Origin: Planctomycetota bacterium
Lineage (GTDB): Bacteria > Planctomycetota > UBA1135 > GCA-002748355
NCBI GenBank assembly: GCA_002748355.1
Contig: PDSF01000027.1
Span: 242,535 to 306,534, forward strand
Length of the DNA stretch: 64,000 bases
Reading direction: 5' to 3'
Both the position numbers and the translations under genes were made by a program. Shown piece by piece: positions 18,519 through 26,051 of this stretch; position 1 is the first letter of the stretch, and every line of letters begins with the position of its first letter. A model generated the notes under the pieces. It did not search any database. It saw nothing but the letters and a program-made list of their open reading frames with translations, and was not told the origin of the DNA.

Positions 18519-19006
18519 CAGCTATCGAGCCTCTCGCCCTGGAGGAGCTTGCTAAGATCCCCCATGAACTTCTTATCCTTCGCCTTCGATGCTGGGCTGA
18601 GGAGTTTCATCGCCTTAGCCAGCTCCATCCCCCAAAGCTCGATTCGACGACCAAGCCCCTGGAAGAACAGCTCTCCAGTCACGATCGCCGCGAATTCGCG
18701 CTGCTCTTCACTGATGGTAATCCGCCCAGAGCGATCCGCCTTAACCCGCGAAGTAAGCCCAAAGAAGAATCGCTGCAGCTCGTGCGTTCGCTTATTCCCG
18801 TATTCCGAGGAACGCATACGCTTCTGAAGACGACGATACTCCTGCTTGTCCACGACCTGGAGACATCCCTCAGCACTGGGGCAGAGCCAAAGTTCGGGCA
18901 GACGCGGCTCACCGTCGTCCCCAAGCACAGGTTCGATGCAGCCCTTCGGCAGGAAGAACCTGCCCGAGGCATCGACCTTCAGCACTTTTTTCCCCGAAAC
19001 GTCCAC
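18518..19006 (-). CDS. mraZ: Transcriptional regulator MraZ
   Basis: MraZ is a DNA-binding protein of the AbrB-like fold that controls the division and cell-wall operon. Two copies of the MraZ repeat are visible: KVDASGRFFLPKGC near the start and SRVKADRSGRITISEEQREF in the second half. Starting at GTG 19006 places the first D-x-x-GR motif 11 residues in, as in E. coli MraZ, and gives 162 residues. A longer frame to TTG 19072 would run through an array of TGGGN repeats that look like the operator, so it is rejected. The gene heads the cluster and is coupled to the next ORF by TGATG. Confidence 0.88.
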   Translation of the reverse strand: MDVSGKKVLKVDASGRFFLPKGCIEPVLGDDGEPRLPELWLCPSAEGCLQVVDKQEYRRLQKRMRSSEYGNKRTHELQRFFFGLTSRVKADRSGRITISEEQREFAAIVTGELFFQGLGRRIELWGMELAKAMKLLSPASKAKDKKFMGDLSKLLQGERLDS

Positions 19007-19046
19007 GAGCGACCCTTGCCCCGCCGAAACGACTCGCACCGGCCCA

Positions 19047-19102
19047 TCCCAGCGCGCCCCATTCGGCCCCAAAAAGCTGTGGACTAGCCCCAGCTAGCCC
19101 CA
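19047..19102 (-). promoter_or_regulatory. Putative MraZ operator: five TGGGN boxes
   Basis: On the minus strand, upstream of mraZ, TGGGN elements lie at 19098-19102, 19088-19092, 19067-19071, 19057-19061 and 19047-19051. Within each group the spacing is exactly ten bases (five-base box plus five-base spacer), and the two groups are 21 bases apart, about two helical turns. MraZ of E. coli and other bacteria binds repeats of this type with ten-base phasing upstream of its own gene. The array therefore suggests autoregulation of the cluster. A possible -35 element TTGACA lies upstream at 19148-19143, but I see no convincing -10 at the right distance. Confidence 0.7.
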
Positions 19103-19494
19103 TACGAGCAGAGACTAGCGAAGAAAACCGATCCTTCAACCTTGTCAAGAGCAGCGAGACATAAGACCTAATAGGCTGAAAAACATAGACTTAGAGCAAA
19201 AACCAGCAGAGGACGCAGAAGCAACCCACAGGCAACCCCAGAAATCCAACGATCATAAACCCATAAAACCAGCACACTTAACTATTTCAGACCGCTCAGA
19301 AAGGCGCAGTTGGGGCTCCTCAGTTTTTTTTCTCGCCACCCCTCAGGCCTCGAGTGGAGGGCGCTCGGCCTGGAGCCAGGGCGAGACCAGGGAGAAAAAG
19401 GGCCCCAAGCCCATGAGCAAAAAGCTCCAGCGGGCAGGCCTTGGGCCACCAGGAGCCACCGAGAGCCTGCAGGGGCCCCCCGTTGCGCACCACT

Positions 19495-19526
19495 AGAGCG
19501 CCAACCGCTCCCGGAGAGCGCCAACC
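19495..19526. repeat. 12-base direct repeat, period 20
   Basis: The sequence AGAGCGCCAACC occurs at 19495-19506 and 19515-19526, on the same face of the helix at two turns apart. It lies about 40 bases downstream of the stop of the gene ending at 19562 and some 500 bases upstream of mraZ. It could be a protein-binding site or a chance duplication. Confidence 0.5.
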
Positions 19527-19561
19527 CGCGCCCTGCGCGCCCCACTAAGGCGCCGCGGAGC

Positions 19562-20128
19562 TCAGCTCCCTAGGATCTCGCCCAACTGACTCTTCAAGGC
19601 CTCGATGGTCTCCTCATCGAGCCGCGGCACGGGCAAACGCACGCGCTGCTCATCACGACCTTCACGCGGGTCCTTGAAGTAGAGATCGCCGCGAGCCCCA
19701 GCACCGGCACGGATCACTCGGATCGCCTTCTTGCGCGCGAGCATCAGACCGATCACGTAGCGAAGCGCTTCGATCTCTTCTCTCTCGTCTTCCAAAAGCT
19801 GCTCAAAGAGCTGCCGCATGGCGACGAGGTCGACGACACTGCTGGCACCCTTGTCCCGAGGCCGGCGTGTCCGCCAAAAAATCGGCCCAGCCTCAGTCTC
19901 TTGCCGCAGCTCAAGTGCGCGGGCCGGCCAGCAGCCGGTGCAGACATCAAGGCGCTCGAAACCCAGCTTCTCCCCGGCATCGATGCGCAGATAGCTGAAG
20001 AAGACCTGCCCGGCGAGGAAGGGGGCCTGACAGCAGGTGCAACCACGCGAGAAGCCAGCAATCCGCCATTCCTGGCGCTTCTCAGCTTCTGTCTTGCCTT
20101 GTCCTGCGATTGCGAGCTTGGGCGTCAC
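19562..20128 (-). CDS. Conserved-looking protein with a four-cysteine (zinc-ribbon-like) N-terminal half
   Basis: The protein has 188 residues. Two cysteine pairs, GCTCC near residue 31 and VCTGC near residue 64, could bind zinc. The second half is helical with a motif resembling LRYVIGLMLARKKAIRV, followed by an Asp/Arg-rich region and a C-terminal helix. I believe proteins of this layout are widespread as uncharacterised proteins in Planctomycetota and some other phyla, but I cannot name a function. The start is GTG at 20128 with GGAAGA upstream. It follows the lipoprotein gene after 51 bases and may be cotranscribed with it. Confidence 0.7.
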   Translation of the reverse strand: MTPKLAIAGQGKTEAEKRQEWRIAGFSRGCTCCQAPFLAGQVFFSYLRIDAGEKLGFERLDVCTGCWPARALELRQETEAGPIFWRTRRPRDKGASSVVDLVAMRQLFEQLLEDEREEIEALRYVIGLMLARKKAIRVIRAGAGARGDLYFKDPREGRDEQRVRLPVPRLDEETIEALKSQLGEILGS

Positions 20129-20179
20129 GTCAGTTCTTCCGAGGCCTACACGGCTACAAAGAGAATGCTCTCCAGGGAC

Positions 20180-21133
20180 CTACTGGTCACCCAGCCAAGC
20201 ACGCCAGGCACGCACTTTCGTGCCGAAGCGCTTTCGGGTCAAGGAACGAAGTGCATTCGCCGCTGTCCCCGCCATTCTCGTATCACCACTCTGCATGGCT
20301 TTTTCGAGGGCAGCGACCAGCTCACGCACCTGCCTCAGGTCCCCGGTTTTACCGATCGCCTCAAGCGCCATCCGCCGCACGAACCCGTCCGCATCCTCCC
20401 GGTGAAGGCTCCAGAACAAGGGCAGTGCAGCCGCAACCGCGGCCTCCCCCGTGGCCTTTGCCCAAGATCCGTACGCCGGCAAGGCGCTACCGCGGACCTG
20501 CCAGTTTTGATCCTGACAGGCCTTCAGCAGTAGTTGTCCAGCCCGCTCCCCCTTCATCCCAGCAAGCCCTTTGAGCACGGTTCGCCGCTGTGCCGTGTTC
20601 CCTACCGCCCACTCCTTTTCGAGCAACTGCATACGCAGATCTGGATCAAGGGCATCGAGGAGCTGCAAGCCAACACGCCTGACGGCACTGCGTCGGTCCT
20701 GAAGCAGATACACGCGAATCGCCTTGCTACCAAGCGACCCAAGATCAGCCAGCTCCCGGGCAGCCCGGAAGAAGGGGTGCATGCTCTTCCGGAACTCTTG
20801 GGGACGCGGCGGAAAACCTCGGCGCATGAGCTCATCATGCCCCTCTACGGCCTTGAAGGTCATCGCCTTCGCCAGCCAGGGACCGAGCTTGGGCATCTCC
20901 CGTAAGGTCTCCTGGCGCAGATTGGCATAGCCCGCCTGCCCCTGGTGATACTGGCGCTCAAGCTCCTGCAAGCGCACGAGTTCGGCCTTCGAAAGCTGCT
21001 TCTCCACCAGGACCTGGTGCCGGGAGACGGCAGCAGTCCCCGGTTGCAAAGCCTCTTCTGGCTCCGCTGGAGCGCCTGAGCAGGCAAGCAAAAAGGGCAG
21101 GAGCAAGGGACAGCCAAGCAGGGTCTTCTTCAT
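20180..21133 (-). CDS. Lipoprotein with HEAT-like repeats
   Basis: The 317-residue protein begins with a lipoprotein signal peptide: basic start MKK, hydrophobic core, and lipobox LLAC with the cysteine followed by SGAP. The mature part has repeated helical pairs typical of HEAT/armadillo-like scaffolds, for example SAVRRVGLQLLDAL, WQVRGSALPAYGSWA and GFVRRMALEAIGKTGD. Such proteins usually mediate protein contacts, here at the periplasmic side of a membrane. ATG at 21133 has a GGAGAG ribosome binding site. It is divergent from a YghO-like gene across 64 bases. No enzymatic motif is visible. Confidence 0.8.
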   Translation of the reverse strand: MKKTLLGCPLLLPFLLACSGAPAEPEEALQPGTAAVSRHQVLVEKQLSKAELVRLQELERQYHQGQAGYANLRQETLREMPKLGPWLAKAMTFKAVEGHDELMRRGFPPRPQEFRKSMHPFFRAARELADLGSLGSKAIRVYLLQDRRSAVRRVGLQLLDALDPDLRMQLLEKEWAVGNTAQRRTVLKGLAGMKGERAGQLLLKACQDQNWQVRGSALPAYGSWAKATGEAAVAAALPLFWSLHREDADGFVRRMALEAIGKTGDLRQVRELVAALEKAMQSGDTRMAGTAANALRSLTRKRFGTKVRAWRAWLGDQ

Positions 21134-21197
21134 CAGTCTCTCCGAGTTGCGGAGGCAGATCTTGGCAGCAGAGGCGCTCCACGGCAAAACCAGGGCA

Positions 21198-22343
21198 ATG
21201 TCCCTGCAGATCCTTCCCGTCACGACCAAGCGCCAGCGCCGACGCTTCGTCGATCTTCCTCGCCACTTCCCGGGTTTCGACCCAGCCGTCTTCGTGCCGC
21301 CGCTGCGCTTCGATCAGCTACGCCGACTCGATACCCGCAGGCACCCGTTCTACCGCCACGCCGAAGCGGGCTTCTGGCTGGCCTTGCGCCAAGGCCAGCC
21401 AGTCGGACGCATCTCCGCGACCATCGACAAGCTCTCGCTGCAGAGATACGAGGACGGCGTCGCCTACTTCGGGCACACCCTGGCCGAGGACCAAGAGTGC
21501 ATGGACGCTCTGCTCGGTACCGCGAAGAGCTTCCTCCAAGCTCGCGGCTGCACCCGGATGCGTGGCCCCATCGAACTCTCAACCAACTACAGCTGCGGGC
21601 TACAAGTCTCGGGCTTCGACCGCCAACCGATGCTCGACATGAACCAGCACCCGCCGGGCCAGGAAGCACTCCTGCTCCGCGCCGGATGCGAGGCAGTACA
21701 AGACCTGCTCGCCTTCCGCATCGCCGAGGAGGAGCTACAGCTCGCGCGCCTGGAGCGGCTGGCAAAGATCACCGCGCGCCGCGCCCCCGCCACCCTGCGC
21801 AAGCTCGACCTATCGCGATTCGAGGAAGAATGCCGGGCACTCCACCGCATTTACGAACGCTCCTGGGAAGACAACTACGGCTTCGTGCCGATGACCTGGG
21901 ACGAGTTCGCGCACGCCGCGAAGGACTTCCGCAAGATCGTCGACCCCGAGACCTGCATCCTCGCCGAGCGCGAAGGCGAAGTGGTCGGCTTCGCCCTCGG
22001 CTTGCCCGACATCAACCAGGCCATCAAGGCCTGTCATGGCCAGCTCCTGCCTTTCGGCTGGATTCGCTTTCTTAGAGTCGCGAAGAGGATCCACCAAATC
22101 CGGGTCGTGACCCTCGGCGTCTTACCCGAGCACCGTGGCCGAGGACTTGACGCACGCCTCATTCTCGAACTAACCCAGCGGGGCCTCGAAGTCGGCTACA
22201 ACGCAGCGGAACTCTCCTGGGTCCTGGAACAGAACCTCCCCATGGTCAAACCCATGCTGGAAATCGGCGCCAAGGAGGCGACGCGTTACCGGCTCTTCGA
22301 AGCCAGCACGAGCAAGGATCTCCCGGGCGCACCCGCCAGTTAA
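21198..22343 (+). CDS. YghO-like GNAT-related protein
   Basis: The protein has about 381 residues. It matches the pattern of the YghO-like acetyltransferase-related family: an N-terminal region with FVDLPRHFPGFDPAVFVPPLRFD, then HPFYRHAEAGFWLALRQG, and RMRGPIELSTNYSCGLQV. The C-terminal half has GNAT features such as GEVVGFALGLPD and the acetyl-CoA loop region TLGVLPEHRGRGLDARLI. In some bacteria such genes sit near sphingolipid synthesis genes, but no such genes are here. ATG at 21198 follows CAGGGCA. The substrate is unknown. Confidence 0.8.
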   Translation: MSLQILPVTTKRQRRRFVDLPRHFPGFDPAVFVPPLRFDQLRRLDTRRHPFYRHAEAGFWLALRQGQPVGRISATIDKLSLQRYEDGVAYFGHTLAEDQECMDALLGTAKSFLQARGCTRMRGPIELSTNYSCGLQVSGFDRQPMLDMNQHPPGQEALLLRAGCEAVQDLLAFRIAEEELQLARLERLAKITARRAPATLRKLDLSRFEEECRALHRIYERSWEDNYGFVPMTWDEFAHAAKDFRKIVDPETCILAEREGEVVGFALGLPDINQAIKACHGQLLPFGWIRFLRVAKRIHQIRVVTLGVLPEHRGRGLDARLILELTQRGLEVGYNAAELSWVLEQNLPMVKPMLEIGAKEATRYRLFEASTSKDLPGAPAS

Positions 22344-22453
22344 AGGGCCAAGATACTTGGCCATAGCCTGAGAAGCGTTAAGGAGAAGGGTCTCCCTCTT
22401 GGATAAGATCCACCCCCGATACGTGATTCCACCGACTCGACCCGGAGCACGCC

Positions 22454-23065
22454 TTGAGCTTTCCCTCCCCGTTTTTCCGCTGGCGCCCCCATCCATGGCA
22501 CGGTCTCGACGTTGGCCCCGAGCCACCGCACATCGTCCATGCCTACATCGAGATCACCCCCTTCGACCTGGTGAAATACGAACTCGACAAGAAGACGGGC
22601 TACCTCCGTGTGGACCGGCCGCAGCGAACCTCGTCACAGCCGCCCGCCCTTTATGGCTTCATCCCTCGCACCTACTGCGGCGACCGGGTGCAGAAGCTCG
22701 GCAAAGGCAGCTCCGTCGGTGACCAAGACCCGCTCGACATCTGCGTGATCAGCGAACGCCCGATCGAACGCCAGGAAGTCATCCTCAACGCTCGAGTCGT
22801 TGGCGGCCTGCAGATGATCGATCACAAGGAAGCGGACGACAAAATCATCGCAGTGCTCGCCAACGATAACCTCTACGGCGAAGTCAACGAGATCAGCGAC
22901 CTGCCCGACGTCCTGGTCGAACGCCTCCATCACTACTTCAGCACCTATAAGCTCGTCGCCGGCGAAGAGAGCCTAGTCTCGATCGACGAGACCTACGGCG
23001 CCGAACACGCGGGCAAGGTCATCCAAGCGGCCATGGCCGACTACGAAGCCTTCTTCGGAGAGTAA
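22454..23065 (+). CDS. ppa: Family I inorganic pyrophosphatase
   Basis: This enzyme hydrolyses pyrophosphate to phosphate in the cytoplasm and pulls biosynthetic reactions forward. The 203-residue protein has the family I residues [10 protein letters not shown], the signature DQDPLDICV with its metal-binding aspartates, and DDKIIAV. It starts at TTG 22454 with GGAG at 22444-22447; no in-frame ATG is available before the conserved region. The C-terminal part is longer than in the E. coli enzyme. It follows the YghO-like gene after 110 bases and is convergent with a GNAT gene. Confidence 0.93.
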   Translation: MSFPSPFFRWRPHPWHGLDVGPEPPHIVHAYIEITPFDLVKYELDKKTGYLRVDRPQRTSSQPPALYGFIPRTYCGDRVQKLGKGSSVGDQDPLDICVISERPIERQEVILNARVVGGLQMIDHKEADDKIIAVLANDNLYGEVNEISDLPDVLVERLHHYFSTYKLVAGEESLVSIDETYGAEHAGKVIQAAMADYEAFFGE

Positions 23066-23080
23066 GAGGTAGCCGAACAG

Positions 23081-23103
23081 CTCGGACTCAAAAGAGGTCC
23101 GAG
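23081..23103. terminator. Possible hairpin terminator between convergent genes
   Basis: CTCGGAC at 23081-23087 pairs with GTCCGAG at 23097-23103 around a nine-base A-rich loop. It lies between the stop of the pyrophosphatase gene and the last codons of the convergent GNAT gene. There is no T-run after it on the plus strand, so activity is uncertain. Confidence 0.35.
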
Positions 23104-24092
23104 TCGCCCAACTGGTAGTACCAGTGCTCTCCAAGCCACTCCTGAGTCAGACCTGAACTCCAATCGCGCGAGCCGAGCTTTCGCTCTAGCCAATGGCTGG
23201 AGGGCTCGGCCTCGAAGCCGAGGGAGCGGAACTCTTCGGCCCAGGGCAGTTCGGGGTTTTGCACTGTCAGGAGCTGGGTACAGCCCGCTGCTCGTGCAAT
23301 CTCGTGGGCCTTGGCAACGAGGGCCGCGAGGATTTCTGGCTCATCGCTGCCCACGAGCAAATCTCCTATCGTCGCGGCGCCAGGCACCAGGCCCCCATCG
23401 CTGCGGACGACGGCGAAGCCGCGCAAGCGGCCCTCGCGCCGAGCCAGCAAGATCTTGTACTCGATGCTGGGGCAGCGCCGATAACGCCAGTCGAGGTAGA
23501 CAAAGCTTTTCTCAACCGTGCAGGCAAAGCCCGGCTGCAACTCGGCAAAGAGTTCATCCACTTGCTCTGGAAAGCGGTCGCTCAGCTCGACCTCGACCTC
23601 GCTAGGCGCCTTCGCCACCCCGACGTTTTGCAGCAAGTACTCGAGGGTGCGGATCAATCGATACCCCAGGTAGCGCTCACCGATGCGCCAGGCTGGGCGC
23701 ACCGGATAACCAAAGCCAAGATGATCTTCTCGCCCCCCATAACGCTCAAAGAAGCGCTCGGCCATGTCGACGAAGATCGGGCGTTTGCTCAAGCCCTTGC
23801 GGAACTCCGGATGCACCATCGAGTCGACAGCGTGGAAGAAACTCAGCTCCTTACCACCTGCGAGCACGACCTTCATCGGAGTCGCGGCATATTGCGCCGC
23901 ACAACGGCCGTCGGGGGCGAAGGCCAGCATCATCCGCGCTCCCGCAGGATTCTGCCCGAACTCCCACTCCCAGTGTGAAAGCTCCCGATCGACGTATCCC
24001 TCGCCACAGACTTCACGGAAGGTCAGGTTGAAGGTATCGAGGATGGCCTGCTCGTCGCCGGGCTGGTATTCCCGAAACTGGATCTCGCTCAT
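23088..24092 (-). CDS. GNAT-family acetyltransferase-like protein, paralogue of next gene
   Basis: The protein is about 334 residues with two GNAT-like halves. The first half starts IQFREYQPGDEQAILDTFN and has HPEFRKGLSKRPIF in place of the acetyl-CoA loop; the second half has GFAVVRSDGG and a late GCTQLLTV. The C-terminus reads QLGDSDLF, nearly the same as in the upstream paralogue (TLGDSDLV). Similar residues at WEWEFGQNPAG and WRYRRCPS line up with WRWAFEQNPLH and WRYTQRPG, so these are tandem duplicates that have diverged. It starts at ATG 24092 after AGAGGGG. Its place at the end of the nucleoside operon does not by itself reveal a substrate. Confidence 0.75.
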   Translation of the reverse strand: MSEIQFREYQPGDEQAILDTFNLTFREVCGEGYVDRELSHWEWEFGQNPAGARMMLAFAPDGRCAAQYAATPMKVVLAGGKELSFFHAVDSMVHPEFRKGLSKRPIFVDMAERFFERYGGREDHLGFGYPVRPAWRIGERYLGYRLIRTLEYLLQNVGVAKAPSEVEVELSDRFPEQVDELFAELQPGFACTVEKSFVYLDWRYRRCPSIEYKILLARREGRLRGFAVVRSDGGLVPGAATIGDLLVGSDEPEILAALVAKAHEIARAAGCTQLLTVQNPELPWAEEFRSLGFEAEPSSHWLERKLGSRDWSSGLTQEWLGEHWYYQLGDSDLF

Positions 24093-24115
24093 CGCTACTA
24101 ACCCCTCTTGTCGAT

Positions 24116-25132
24116 TCAGACTAGGTCGCTGTCGCCCAGGGTGTGGAACCAAGACCCTCGGAGTTCAAGCACCGACGGGCCAAAAGAATTCATAACCAGG
24201 AACTGCTGCGGCGGCCCGACCAGGAACCCGTGCCTCTGCCAGCGGAGAAAGCGCAGATCACTCTGCGGGAACTCAGCCGCGAGCAGGACAGCCCCAGCCG
24301 CGCGAGAATGCTCTTCGAGAGCAGCCAGCAGCGCCAACTCTGCATCCACGTCACCGCCAGGCACAAGCCAATCGCAGATGAGGCCAGTGCCCGGCAAGCC
24401 ATAATCGCCGAGGCGATGCACCGCCAGACCCCGAAGGGTGCCAGCGGCATCGCGCACCGCGATCAGTTCGTATTCGTATCCTGGCCGCTGGGTGTAACGC
24501 CAATCGAACCAGATACGGTCGCGGACCAGAGCGAAACTGAACTCAGAAGCGACCTTGCTCCAAAGCTCATCAGTATCCTCCGGCGGAGCCGTCAGCACCT
24601 GGATCGAGAGTTCCGCAGCCGAGTCCGAAAGGCCCAGTGGCGGCTCGTGCAACTCGCGAAAGAGCAGGTCCAGGTCACGCACCATCTCGCTCTGGAGGTA
24701 TCGCTGTGCGATGCGGTAGAGCTGGGTCGTATAGCCGTGGGTCAGCAGGTGCCCCTGCTCCACATCGCTGGCAGCCGGCCCGCAATAACGCCGGTAAAGC
24801 TCCCGGGCGAGGTGGACAATGAGCCCGGGAGAACCGCCAGCACGACGATGACCCGGAAGCACGAAGCCATCGACGATGAGGCCCAGACTCAGCTCCTGGC
24901 CCCCTTTGATCGCCCGCTGCGGAATGCAGGCATACTGGCCGACCAGTTCCCCGCCGACGAAGGCTAGGACGCTCTCGCAACGGTGAAGAGGATTCTGCTC
25001 GAAGGCCCAGCGCCACGAGTCGAGCTTCCGCGGCGCTTGGCCATCGTTCCCAGGAAAGATCGCGTTCCAAGCGTCAACGATCTGCTGCTCGTCGCCGGGA
25101 CAATACGCCCGGATCTCGAGGGAAGGAGACAT
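24116..25132 (-). CDS. GNAT-family acetyltransferase-like protein, paralogue of preceding gene
   Basis: The protein is about 338 residues and begins LEIRAYCPGDEQQIVDAWNAIF, the usual start of a GNAT domain. The loop LPGHRRAGGSPGLIVHLA corresponds to the acetyl-CoA-binding site of GNAT enzymes. Conserved tryptophan motifs WRWAFEQNP and DWRYTQRPG and the end motif GDSDLV are shared with the neighbour that starts at 24092. The start is either ATG at 25132 or GTG at 25141; a GGAGG lies too close to the ATG to decide. It begins 56 bases after the purine nucleoside phosphorylase gene and is probably cotranscribed with it. Confidence 0.75.
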   Translation of the reverse strand: MSPSLEIRAYCPGDEQQIVDAWNAIFPGNDGQAPRKLDSWRWAFEQNPLHRCESVLAFVGGELVGQYACIPQRAIKGGQELSLGLIVDGFVLPGHRRAGGSPGLIVHLARELYRRYCGPAASDVEQGHLLTHGYTTQLYRIAQRYLQSEMVRDLDLLFRELHEPPLGLSDSAAELSIQVLTAPPEDTDELWSKVASEFSFALVRDRIWFDWRYTQRPGYEYELIAVRDAAGTLRGLAVHRLGDYGLPGTGLICDWLVPGGDVDAELALLAALEEHSRAAGAVLLAAEFPQSDLRFLRWQRHGFLVGPPQQFLVMNSFGPSVLELRGSWFHTLGDSDLV

Positions 25133-25188
25133 GACCTCCACCTTATCGACAGTTGCGAGGCCATCCGAGAGCGCGTTTTACGGAGCTG

Positions 25189-26034
25189 CTATTGGGCCAG
25201 AAGCGGCAGCGCCCGCGCCAGCAAGCTCCCGAGCCGCTGGGCCGCCCGTTCGCCCTCCAGCATGACCTCTTCGTGGCTTGGGGGAGCCTCGGTGAGCCCG
25301 GCCGCGTAGTTGGTAATCAGTGACAGGCCAGCAAGCTCGCAGCCCATGGCGTGCAGGGCTATCGCTTCGGGCACCGTCGACATACCGACCGCATGCGCCC
25401 CGAGCTGCTGGAGCATCCTCACTTCTGCCGGCGTCTCGTAGCTCGGCCCCAGCATCTGTGCATACACGCCCTGGGTGAGCCCGGGAGAGTCGGCACAGTC
25501 GCAGAGCAGCCCAGTCATGCGCTTGCTCCAAAGCCCCGACATGGCCGGAAAACGCGGCCCGAACTTGGGGTGGGACGGCCCGGCCAGCGACGAGACACCG
25601 GTCATATTGATGTGGTCGCAGATCGCCACGAGGCTGCCCGGCCCAAGCTCGGGCCTCAGCCCACCGGCAGCATTGGTCAACAGCCAACGCCGGGTGCCAA
25701 GCAGGGCCAGGGCCCGTAGCGCCCGAACCGCCTGCCAGGGATGCCAGCCCTCATAAAGGTGCACCCGGCCGGTCAGGATATGGACCCTGACCCCCTCGAT
25801 TTCACCTTCAAGCAGCTCGCTGCCATGCCCCGCCACCTTGGGGCTGGGCAGCCCGGCGATCTCGGCGAGTTCAACCCGGAGAGGATCCTCAATACGGCCA
25901 CCAAAGTCTTTGAGGCCACTCCCCAGCACCAGCCCAAGCGAGGCTGGGCCAAAGCCGCGCTGCCGCAGCTCCCTCTCGACAGCTTCAACTAGCTCGAGCT
26001 CAGCTTCGATGTCCTGCCCTAAATGCTTTTCCAT
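25189..26034 (-). CDS. punA: Purine nucleoside phosphorylase, trimeric class
   Basis: This enzyme splits purine nucleosides with phosphate to a free base and ribose 1-phosphate. The 281-residue protein has LVLGSGLKDFG, TGRVHLYEGWHP, LTNAAGGLRPELGPGSL, GPSYETPAEV and GMSTVPEAIALHAMG, the phosphate- and purine-site motifs of the trimeric family. The asparagine in SLITNYAAG is the residue that selects 6-oxopurines in this class, so inosine and guanosine are the likely substrates. It follows the nucleoside transporter by 17 bases and works with hpt, which returns the base to the nucleotide pool. Confidence 0.94.
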   Translation of the reverse strand: MEKHLGQDIEAELELVEAVERELRQRGFGPASLGLVLGSGLKDFGGRIEDPLRVELAEIAGLPSPKVAGHGSELLEGEIEGVRVHILTGRVHLYEGWHPWQAVRALRALALLGTRRWLLTNAAGGLRPELGPGSLVAICDHINMTGVSSLAGPSHPKFGPRFPAMSGLWSKRMTGLLCDCADSPGLTQGVYAQMLGPSYETPAEVRMLQQLGAHAVGMSTVPEAIALHAMGCELAGLSLITNYAAGLTEAPPSHEEVMLEGERAAQRLGSLLARALPLLAQ

Positions 26035-26051
26035 GATGGCTCCTAGGGGAT

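Larger units (their letters stand above)
19007..19561. other. Noncoding region upstream of mraZ
   Basis: About 550 bases without a convincing gene. The part nearest mraZ holds the TGGGN array and a TTGACA hexamer. Bases 19140-19300 are AT-richer than the surroundings, as expected of a promoter region, and contain a further pair of GGGTTGC-like repeats on the minus strand at about 19221-19240. Bases 19320-19330 hold a run of eight T on the plus strand. The distal part is very GC-rich and contains a 12-base direct repeat. Short open frames here have skewed, repetitive composition and no ribosome binding site. Confidence 0.55.

Noticed and set aside
19006..19072. An mraZ start at TTG 19072
   Set aside because: The segment codes through the TGGGN array, and the GTG at 19006 gives the family-typical N-terminus.
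19282..19573. Two overlapping open frames of 87 codons in the mraZ upstream region
   Set aside because: Both are low-complexity, have no ribosome binding site, and lie in a GC-rich stretch with direct repeats.
23088..25132. Reading the two GNAT genes as FemAB-like peptidoglycan enzymes
   Set aside because: They have GNAT-type CoA loops and no FemX signature, and sit in a nucleoside operon.
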